Origin: Hyphomicrobiales bacterium
Lineage (GTDB): Bacteria; Pseudomonadota; Alphaproteobacteria; Rhizobiales; Xanthobacteraceae
Length of the DNA stretch: 5,713 bases
Direction of reading: 5' to 3'
Assembly (NCBI GenBank): GCA_016201085.1
Contig: JACQDO010000192.1
Span: 1-5,713, forward strand
Below the pieces are notes generated by a model. It searched no databases. It was not told where the DNA came from and saw only the letters and a list, made by a program, of their open reading frames with translations. Each line of letters starts with the position of its first letter. Position 1 is the stretch's first letter. The position numbers and the translations under genes are program-made. Of the stretch, positions 1-5,713 are shown piece after piece.

Positions 1-41
1 GCCGAATTTACGGATAGAACCCTTGCCGGCAGGACTTTGCC

Positions 42-48
42 AAAAGGA
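42..48 (+). promoter_or_regulatory. Ribosome binding site deciding the start of the first gene
   Basis: AAAAGGA ends 8 bases before the ATG at 57, a normal Shine-Dalgarno spacing. An in-frame ATG at 48 overlaps this site, and its own nearest purine-rich stretch (AGGA at 31-34) is 13 bases away. The ATG at 57 is therefore the better start. Confidence 0.6.
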
Positions 49-56
49 TGTCAGGC

Positions 57-653
57 ATGAGCGACGGATTTACGACAGCGAGCGGTGACGGCCTCGGCTA
101 TGCCTACCGGCCATCGCTGATGGGGGCGGCCCGCCAGTTCAAGCTCGACGACGACGGCATCGAGTGGACGACCGGCCGCCACTCCGGGCGCATTGCCTAC
201 CGCGACGTGCGCCGCCTGCGCATGTCGTACAAACCCGCCAACATGCAGTCGCAGCGCTTCGTTACCGAAGTGTGGGCCGAGGGCGCGCCCAAGCTGACGA
301 TTATCTCAAGTTCATGGAAAAGCATGTTCGAGCAGGAGCGGCTCGATAAACCGTATTCCGCCTTCGTCGCCGAACTGCACCGCCGGCTGATACGGGCGGC
401 GGCGCCGGTCCGCTACGAGCAGGGCACGCTGCCGCTGAAATATTGGCCGGCGTTAGCGGTGTTTGCCGCCATCGTGCTTGGTCTTGGCGGGCTGATCGTG
501 CGCGGCCTACAGGCCAACGAGATGAGCGGCGCGGCGCTCGTCGCCGGCTTCCTGGCGCTGTTGTTCTGGAAGGGCGGCGTTTTCTTCCAGCGCAACCGGC
601 CGGGCTTCTATCGCCCGGAGGCGCCGCCGGCGGCGGTGATGCCGAAAGTCTGA
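57..653 (+). CDS. Conserved-type hypothetical membrane protein, soluble N-terminal half plus two C-terminal TM segments
   Basis: The product is 198 residues from the ATG at 57 (201 from the ATG at 48). No named function is recognised. Residues about 25-112 are a soluble, mixed beta-strand and helix region with phrases such as FKLDDDGIEW, GRIAYRDVRRLRM and FVTEVWAEG, followed by an amphipathic helix (YSAFVAELHRRL). The strand pattern with one closing helix resembles a bacterial PH-like fold, but this is a guess from pattern only. Two hydrophobic segments follow at about 130-148 and 157-177, separated by a short charged loop, and the tail is proline- and alanine-rich. No signal peptide or catalytic motif is seen. 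Codon use fits the neighbours, so it looks like a resident gene. It converges on the phosphopantetheinyl transferase gene with 21 bases between the stops, so a shared role is not implied. Confidence 0.85.
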   Translation: MSDGFTTASGDGLGYAYRPSLMGAARQFKLDDDGIEWTTGRHSGRIAYRDVRRLRMSYKPANMQSQRFVTEVWAEGAPKLTIISSSWKSMFEQERLDKPYSAFVAELHRRLIRAAAPVRYEQGTLPLKYWPALAVFAAIVLGLGGLIVRGLQANEMSGAALVAGFLALLFWKGGVFFQRNRPGFYRPEAPPAAVMPKV

Positions 654-674
654 CGGGGTAGGTATAGCCGCTGC

Positions 675-1325
675 TTATCGGGGGCCGGAGATAGGCGCCC
701 GGATCAGCGCCAGCACCACCATATGCGCGGCCATGCAGTAGCGCAGTTCGATCTCTCGCCCGTTTCGGGTGACGGCTTTGCGCGCGGTCAGATCGACTTC
801 GATGTCGTGAAATTCGAGAAATATCCGGTCGAGCGGGTAGACGGTCTTGTAGACGGCTTCCTTGGCGGCGAACAGCAGGCGTTCCCGGTATGGATCGTCG
901 CCCAGTGTCTGCCGCTCTCGCGTCGTGGCGACCATGTCCAACATCCCGGGCGGCAGCCATTCGGCCGGCTCGACGTCGATGCCCACCGCCGCGACATCGC
1001 GGCTATTTGCGACAGCGGCAACGGCGATGCGCTCGTCGTGGGCGAACGAGCCGGTGACGCCCGCCGGCCATAGCGGTTCGCCCGACGGGCTTCTCGGCAC
1101 GGCGCAGGCGGCATGGCCGAGCCGGGCCATGAGCGCGCGGCCGACGACGCGCGCGGCGCCGCTGGCGCGCCGCATGTCGACGCGGGGCGAAGCCATCGAA
1201 ACCTCTTCCGCCGCGAGCAAAGCCAGTTCGTCGCCGGGCGCGATCAGGCGATGGCCGACCAGGATGCCCGGCGAGGACAGCGCTTCGATCGCCCGCTGCA
1301 GCGATGGATCGACAGGTTCAGTCAT
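675..1325 (-). CDS. 4'-phosphopantetheinyl transferase (EntD/Sfp superfamily)
   Basis: This 216-residue protein should transfer 4'-phosphopantetheine from coenzyme A to the conserved serine of a carrier domain, converting it from apo to holo form in the cytoplasm. Visible family motifs, in order, are: an N-terminal arginine-rich stretch (MRRASGAARVVGRALM, 51-66); GEPLWPAGVTGSFAHD (82-97), the substrate loop with the typical G-S-x-x-H; VGIDVE (114-119), where Asp117 and Glu119 are the expected magnesium ligands; and FAAKEAVYK (152-160), where Glu156 and Lys160 match the catalytic pair. Length is normal and no key residue is missing. The ATG at 1325 is preceded only by a weak GGGA two bases away, so translation may depend on coupling to the upstream synthetase gene, whose stop lies 33 bases away on the same strand. 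The obvious client is carrier serine 591 of that synthetase. It could also serve other carriers in the cell. Confidence 0.93.
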   Translation of the reverse strand: MTEPVDPSLQRAIEALSSPGILVGHRLIAPGDELALLAAEEVSMASPRVDMRRASGAARVVGRALMARLGHAACAVPRSPSGEPLWPAGVTGSFAHDERIAVAAVANSRDVAAVGIDVEPAEWLPPGMLDMVATTRERQTLGDDPYRERLLFAAKEAVYKTVYPLDRIFLEFHDIEVDLTARKAVTRNGREIELRYCMAAHMVVLALIRAPISGPR

Positions 1326-1358
1326 GGTCCCGGGCGTCGCGCGCGCGGCCGCCGGCGC

Positions 1359-4300
1359 CTATTCCGCCGCCACGCAGGCAACGAAGGATTCCAGCGGCTC
1401 CGGCGCGGCCGTGCGCTCGCTTGCCGCCACCCGATCGAGCGACAGATCATGCGGCGTGTTGCGGCGAAACAGCTTGGCAGGATTGCCGCGCCAGCAGCTA
1501 TGCGGATCGAGCACCTCGCCCTTCATCAGGAAGGAATCCGCGTCCAGCACGGCGCGCTCGCCCATGATCACGCCGTAATGCACGAAGGCGGCGGCGCCGA
1601 GCGTGCAGCCCTCGGCCAGGCGGATGTGATCGGACTTGAACACGCCTTCCTCGAGCGAGTGCGATTGCAACACGCTGCCCTCGTTGAGGTTGCTGTAATC
1701 GCCGATCTGCGTGAGCGTGCGATCGGTGATGCAGCAGCCGCCATCGTAGACCTTGCGGCCGATCTTCACCCCCACCAGCGCGGAGACCCAATTCTTCAAC
1801 GGCGTGCCCTTGAACAGTTCGACGATGGGCGAATCGGAAAGTTTCCAATGCCGTTCATGCGCCCAGAAATACGGATCGTAGATGGACACCAGTTTCGGCT
1901 CGAGCCGCTTGAAGCCGATGCTGGCTCTTTCGATGAAGGCAAAGAACGGGATCGCCGTCAGGGAGATGAAGGCGCCGGCGACGAACAGCGCGGCGATGCC
2001 GTAGTCCGGATAGTTCAGTACGGCCAGATGCGAGACGAGCAGCGTCATGAAGAAGAACATCCAGCGGGTCAGCAGCAGCAGCGAGGCCGTGATGAAATTG
2101 TGCACGTTCTTGCGGCGGATGCGCTGCCGGCGCTCCTCGGCGCTAAGCGCCGTGCTAAGATTCTTGTCGCGTTCCACGATGCGCGGGATCTCGAAAGCGG
2201 GCGATCCGAGCAGTCCGACGTTCTCGCGCACCGGGCCGTCGATCGGGATCAACGTCTTGGTGCCGATCAGGCAATTCGCGCCGGTGCGGCCGTCCGGCGG
2301 ATAATGGATGTCGTTGCCGAGATAATTGCGTTCGCCGATGCATGTCGCGACCAGCCGGAACGAGGAGCTCGACATCTGCATGTTGATCATCGACAGCCCG
2401 TCCGAGACCATGGTCTTGCTGCCGATCTCGCACAGGAACGGATTGTCGTGCTTCTGGTTGGTGCCGAAATTCGATCCCGTCTGCTCGACCTCGTTCAGTT
2501 TCCAGCCGACGAAGCGCATGTAGTGCACGATGAGCGAGGTGTCGCCGAACAGCAGATTGTAGAATTGGGAATTGCTGGTCAGCGTAACGATGCGCTGCAG
2601 CCAGTAATGAAACCCGTACAGCACGTAGGTCTGGCCGGGCGCCAGCAGGCGCTGACAGAGCCGCGGCACGAGGTAGATGCCGGCCAGTCCCGTGACCAGC
2701 AGCCCGAAGAACGAGCCGGCGGAAGCCAGCAGCATCAGCGAAAGGAACGCCATCGTCGAGCCGGCCAAAGGCAGGGAGGCCTCGCCCGCGAACTGCGCGA
2801 AATACGGGTACCAGACGTCCAGCAGCATGATTGGGACCGGGACCAGGATCGCCAGCGCGCTCACAAGCTGCATGGCCGAATAGCAGCCGCGCCGCAGCGG
2901 CGTGCAGCGTTTGCTCTCGATCGGGCAATAATCGGCCTTGGTCTCGACCGCGGGGGAGCCGTGGTAGTGCTTGCCGTCCGGCACGCGCTGGCCGCTCTGC
3001 AGCGAAGAGGTGTGTCCGAGCTGCGAGCGGTTGCCCATCGTCGTGTCGATGTCGAGCACGCTCGCTTCGCCGACGAAGGCATGGCTGCCGATGGCGATCG
3101 GTCCGGTATGAATGAAATTGCCCTGCGCCCGGTAGCCCAGCAGGATCGAGTCCTTGCGCAGTACCGTGTCGTCGCCGACGGCGAACATATCGGTGCACAC
3201 CGGGACGAAACGCGCATTGATGACGGCGCCGCGGCCGATTCTGGCGCCGAGCAGACGCAGATACAAATTGTGCAGCAAGCTGCCGCGGAAGGCCGCCACC
3301 GGCGCGCTCTGCACCAGCGTCTTGATCATCCAGAAGCGGAAGTAGCGCAGGCTCCAGATCGGAAAAGTCTCCGGCTTCCAGCGGCCGATCAGCAGCCATT
3401 TCGCCGCGATGGGAAGGGCGGTCAGCCCGGCAAAGGCGGCGACGGCGAACGCCGTGCTGCGCAGATAGAGCGCGAGCGGATCGCCCATCGCGCCGTAGGT
3501 CCAGATCAGGCCGGTGGCGGCGATCCAGAGCACCAGCAAGCCGTATCCGGCATAGAACAAGAGCTGCAGGGCGCCGCAGCCGTAATAGGAGAAGTCGGAG
3601 GAAACGTGGAACGGCTCCTTCTTGCCGGCGATGAAAACTTCTTCGGGCGTGTGCCCCAGATGCTCGGCCAGCTTGGCAACGGTCGGATACTGATAGATGT
3701 CGCGCATCGACACGTTCGACAGGGCCGCATGCTTGCGGATCCCGGCGCAGAAGCGCGCCATCAGCAGCGAGTGCGCACCCAGGTCGTTGAAGAAATGATC
3801 GTCGACCGACACGCGGTCGACCTTCAGCACCTCGGCGAGCGCGTGCGCCAGGATGCGCTCCTTCTCGGTTGAGGCGGCGACCGGCTGCTTGCCATGCAGG
3901 AACTGCGGACGTTTCGGCTTCGGCAGCTTCTTGTGATCCGCCTTGTTGCTGATCAGCATCGGGATGAAGGGAAGCTGTTCGAGGAAGGCGGGAACCATGC
4001 TGGCCGGCAGCCGGTTGCGCAGCGCGCGCACGATCTCGCCGCGCGGCAGCTCGCCGGCGCCTTGCTTGAGCGAGTAATAAGCCGCGAGCTCAAGCATCCC
4101 CGGCTCTGGCTCGTAGGTGGTGACGGCGGCCTGCGCGATCTGCGGTAGTTCCAGCAGGACGGATTCGATCTCGACCAGCTCGATGCGGTGGCCGCGGATT
4201 TTCACCTGCGTATCGATGCGGCCGAGGTACTCGATCTCGTCGTCCGCGTTGATGCGGCCGAGGTCGCCGGTGCGATAGATGCGTTTCGACGGATTGTTCG

Positions 4301-5540
4301 GGATGTCGAGGAAGTCGGCGATGAATTTCTTGCGCGTCAGCTCGTCCCGCTTCACATAGCCGGCGGCGAGCCCGATGCCGGCGATGCCGATTTCCCCCAG
4401 TTCGCCGCGCGCGACGGCGCGGTCGGCGGCCGGATCGAGAATGACGATGGAATAAGTCGGCAAAGGCGCGCCGATGGTGACCGGCTTGTTCGGCGTAAGC
4501 TCGCTCAGCGTGGCGGTGACCGTGGCCTCGGTGGGGCCGTATGAATTCAGGATGGTCCGCCCCGGACGATGCCAGCGCGCCACCAGATTTTGCGGGCAGG
4601 CCTCGCCGCCGACCAGCAGAATTCTCAGCTGCGGCAGCTCCTGTTCGATGGTCGCCAGCAAAGTGGGGCAGCAGGCGAGGCAGGTCACGCCGCGCGTGCG
4701 CAGAAAGTCGGCCAGCTCGTCGCCGATCAGGCTGGCGCCCGGCTCGCCGGGGATGAGGGTGGCGCCGGCGATCAACGGCACCCAAATCTCCTCGACCGAG
4801 AAGTCGAAGGCGATCGACATGCCCTGGTGCACGCGATCGCCGGGAGCGAAGCCGTACAGCGAGGCCGCCACCCGGACAAAATTGCAGATGCTGGGATGCT
4901 CGACCGCGACCCCTTTCGGATTGCCGGTCGTTCCCGAGGTATAGATGATGTAGCAGACCAGATCGGCGGGCGGCGCGACTTCGCTGTCGGCGAGGCGCGC
5001 CGGCGATTTCGCGTCGATGCCGCGTTTGGCGGCATCGAGATAAATTTGCCGCACATCGAAGGCGCCGAGCCTGTCGGCAAAGCCGGACATGGAGACGATG
5101 GCCGTCAGTTCCGCGTCCGCGACGATGAAACGAATGCGTTCCGTGGGGAATCCGGGGTCGAGCGGCACGTAGGCGGCATTGACCTTCATCACCGCCAGCA
5201 AGGCGACATAGGTTTCGACGGATTTATCGAACAACAGCCCGACGCGATCGCCGGACCTGATCCCCCGGTCTAGGAGATGCCGCGCCACCTGGTTGGCGCG
5301 CTCGTCAAGCTGCCGATAGGTGAGGACGGCGTGTCCGGCATCGACCGCGGCGCTGCGCCCGAAATGCTGGCAGGATTGTTCGAATAGATGGTTGAGCCGC
5401 TCGCCTTCCTGCCAGCGCACGGCATTGTTTTTGCCGTTGCAGGTCAGGACGTGTTGTCGATCGCTCGTCGGTTCGACGGGTTCGAACGACGCCGGCAGTT
5501 CGTCGGCGCTGCGGAAATAGACCGGGCGGCGAGGCGGCAT
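1359..5540 (-). CDS. Pls/PosA-type membrane-bound NRPS-like synthetase (A-PCP-six TM/three beta-helix domains)
   Basis: The product is 1393 residues counted from the ATG at 5540. It should activate an amino acid with ATP, hold it as a carrier-bound thioester, and use membrane-anchored domains to polymerise or transfer it. Adenylation domain motifs are LTYRQL (73-78), YTSGTTGNPKG (200-210), FDFS (245-248), NSYGPTE (332-338), YRTGDL (422-427), GRIDTQVKIRGHRIE (440-454), LPASMVP (511-517) and the A10 lysine, Lys533. The carrier domain (about 558-632) has LGAHSLL with Ser591 as the phosphopantetheine site. Hydrophobic segments lie near 656-680, 694-716, 890-912, 929-959, 1151-1174 and 1180-1204. 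Three soluble hexapeptide/left-handed beta-helix domains (about 764-869, 994-1119, 1252-1359) end in GSPA, GSPA and GNPA. There is no condensation or thioesterase domain. This order matches the Streptomyces epsilon-poly-L-lysine synthetase family (TIGR02353-type C-terminal half). The start is uncertain: ATG 5600 and TTG 5648 are in frame, and the frame stays open to the window edge. I prefer 5540 because GAG lies 6 bases upstream, codon bias falls beyond it, and it leaves room for a divergent promoter. Confidence 0.93.
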   Translation of the reverse strand: MPPRRPVYFRSADELPASFEPVEPTSDRQHVLTCNGKNNAVRWQEGERLNHLFEQSCQHFGRSAAVDAGHAVLTYRQLDERANQVARHLLDRGIRSGDRVGLLFDKSVETYVALLAVMKVNAAYVPLDPGFPTERIRFIVADAELTAIVSMSGFADRLGAFDVRQIYLDAAKRGIDAKSPARLADSEVAPPADLVCYIIYTSGTTGNPKGVAVEHPSICNFVRVAASLYGFAPGDRVHQGMSIAFDFSVEEIWVPLIAGATLIPGEPGASLIGDELADFLRTRGVTCLACCPTLLATIEQELPQLRILLVGGEACPQNLVARWHRPGRTILNSYGPTEATVTATLSELTPNKPVTIGAPLPTYSIVILDPAADRAVARGELGEIGIAGIGLAAGYVKRDELTRKKFIADFLDIPNNPSKRIYRTGDLGRINADDEIEYLGRIDTQVKIRGHRIELVEIESVLLELPQIAQAAVTTYEPEPGMLELAAYYSLKQGAGELPRGEIVRALRNRLPASMVPAFLEQLPFIPMLISNKADHKKLPKPKRPQFLHGKQPVAASTEKERILAHALAEVLKVDRVSVDDHFFNDLGAHSLLMARFCAGIRKHAALSNVSMRDIYQYPTVAKLAEHLGHTPEEVFIAGKKEPFHVSSDFSYYGCGALQLLFYAGYGLLVLWIAATGLIWTYGAMGDPLALYLRSTAFAVAAFAGLTALPIAAKWLLIGRWKPETFPIWSLRYFRFWMIKTLVQSAPVAAFRGSLLHNLYLRLLGARIGRGAVINARFVPVCTDMFAVGDDTVLRKDSILLGYRAQGNFIHTGPIAIGSHAFVGEASVLDIDTTMGNRSQLGHTSSLQSGQRVPDGKHYHGSPAVETKADYCPIESKRCTPLRRGCYSAMQLVSALAILVPVPIMLLDVWYPYFAQFAGEASLPLAGSTMAFLSLMLLASAGSFFGLLVTGLAGIYLVPRLCQRLLAPGQTYVLYGFHYWLQRIVTLTSNSQFYNLLFGDTSLIVHYMRFVGWKLNEVEQTGSNFGTNQKHDNPFLCEIGSKTMVSDGLSMINMQMSSSSFRLVATCIGERNYLGNDIHYPPDGRTGANCLIGTKTLIPIDGPVRENVGLLGSPAFEIPRIVERDKNLSTALSAEERRQRIRRKNVHNFITASLLLLTRWMFFFMTLLVSHLAVLNYPDYGIAALFVAGAFISLTAIPFFAFIERASIGFKRLEPKLVSIYDPYFWAHERHWKLSDSPIVELFKGTPLKNWVSALVGVKIGRKVYDGGCCITDRTLTQIGDYSNLNEGSVLQSHSLEEGVFKSDHIRLAEGCTLGAAAFVHYGVIMGERAVLDADSFLMKGEVLDPHSCWRGNPAKLFRRNTPHDLSLDRVAASERTAAPEPLESFVACVAAE

Positions 5541-5642
5541 GCCTCGCTCGTTGACGGAATGTCGTGAGCTCAACTCGCGAATTTCGACACTATTGCCCAT
5601 TGCAGCGGTCTTGTCGTTGCTGACTAGGAGCACCGGCCGGTC
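5541..5642. promoter_or_regulatory. Probable divergent control region between the synthetase and the right-edge gene
   Basis: This 102-base stretch has about 58% G+C and lies between the preferred synthetase start and the GTG at 5643. Two dyads are visible: an imperfect one, TCGTGAG-N5-CTCGCGA (5562-5580, six of seven pairs), and a perfect 10-base palindrome, ACCGGCCGGT (5632-5641). Either could bind a dimeric regulator. A TTGACG at 5551-5556 looks like a -35 box on the plus strand, but no acceptable -10 box follows at 16-18 bases, so I do not call a promoter. If the synthetase really starts at 5600 or 5648, part or all of this stretch is coding. Confidence 0.35.
5626..5630 (+). promoter_or_regulatory. 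Candidate ribosome binding site for the right-edge gene
   Basis: AGGAG lies 12 bases before the GTG at 5643. The match to the Shine-Dalgarno consensus is good but the spacing is longer than usual. Confidence 0.35.
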
Positions 5643-5713
5643 GTGCAAACAGTTCCACAGGACACATCGACCGCCGAAACCCTCACCGCTGCGGACAACA
5701 ACGCCCGCGGCGA
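5643..5713 (+). CDS. Possible start of a divergent gene, truncated by the window edge
   Basis: A frame opening with GTG at 5643 runs to the last base without a stop, giving about 23 residues that begin MQTVPQDTSTAETLTAADN. An in-frame TAG at 5625-5627 makes this GTG the first possible start. AGGAG at 5626-5630 is a plausible ribosome binding site, and codons become G/C-ended further in (acc, gcc, ctc, gac, aac, cgc, ggc), as in real genes here. The polar, Thr/Ala-rich sequence is typical of an N-terminus but too short to identify. It is divergent from the synthetase operon, so shared regulation is possible. The opposite strand is also open across this interval, so an N-terminal extension of the synthetase is the alternative reading. 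Confidence 0.45.
   Translation, partial: MQTVPQDTSTAETLTAADNNARG

Noticed and set aside
622..635. A perfect 14-base palindrome CGCCGCCGGCGGCG near the end of the first gene, considered as a terminator stem
   Set aside because: It has no loop and no following T-run, and it lies inside codons for an Ala/Pro-rich tail where such GC repeats arise by codon use.
654..674. The convergent gap, examined for a bidirectional terminator
   Set aside because: Only 21 bases, with no inverted repeat long enough to form a stable hairpin and no T-tract on either strand.
301..960. A 219-codon minus-strand frame across the first gene and the tail of the transferase gene
   Set aside because: It runs antisense to one gene and in another phase of the other, is Arg/Pro/Ser-rich with no motif, and is best explained as a shadow.
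1326..1358. GC palindromes (GCGGCCGC) in the gap between the synthetase and transferase, considered as a terminator or operator
   Set aside because: The gap is a simple G/C alternation with no T-run. The same-strand arrangement favours read-through.
2155..3399. A 414-codon minus-strand frame within the synthetase gene
   Set aside because: It lies in a different phase of the same strand. The synthetase frame through here carries clear beta-helix and membrane patterns, while this one is Arg/Ala-rich and featureless.
1113..3872. A 919-codon open frame on the plus strand, antisense to the synthetase and the transferase
   Set aside because: It covers two well-supported genes on the other strand, and its product is a His/Arg/Asp/Gln/Ala-rich sequence without recognisable domains. 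Long antisense frames are expected in high-G+C genes because stop codons are rare in the complementary phase.

Overview
The window is a compact, high-G+C bacterial segment with strongly G/C-biased third codon positions. Protein style and gene content suggest an alphaproteobacterium of the Hyphomicrobiales, most like Bradyrhizobium or Rhodopseudomonas. That placement is inferred from general resemblance and was not tested by any search. I see no RNA gene, insertion sequence, CRISPR array or long repeat.

Layout from left to right: (1) a plus-strand gene (57-653) for a small protein with a soluble N-terminal half and two C-terminal membrane segments; (2) a 21-base convergent gap with no convincing terminator; (3) a minus-strand gene (675-1325) for an EntD/Sfp-superfamily 4'-phosphopantetheinyl transferase; (4) a 33-base gap; (5) a very long minus-strand gene (1359 to about 5540) for a membrane-bound, single-module NRPS-like enzyme; (6) a short control region (about 5541-5642); (7) what looks like the first codons of a divergent plus-strand gene (from 5643) cut by the window edge.

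The centrepiece is the NRPS-like protein. It has an adenylation domain with all ten core motifs and one carrier domain with an LGAHSL attachment site. It has no condensation or thioesterase domain. Its C-terminal half alternates three pairs of membrane segments with three soluble left-handed beta-helix (hexapeptide-like) domains, each ending in G-[SN]-P-A. This is the architecture of the Pls/PosA family, whose best known member is the epsilon-poly-L-lysine synthetase of Streptomyces. The binding-pocket residues read by alignment to GrsA (D-F-E-A-L-G-S-V-T-K) include an acidic residue at the GrsA Trp239 position, which would suit a basic amino acid; this is inference.

The two minus-strand genes read as one operon: the synthetase, then the enzyme that would load phosphopantetheine onto its carrier serine. 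Together they form a self-contained cassette for making or transferring an amino-acid-derived product at the membrane. The product is unknown. The plus-strand gene at 57-653 is convergent and probably unrelated.
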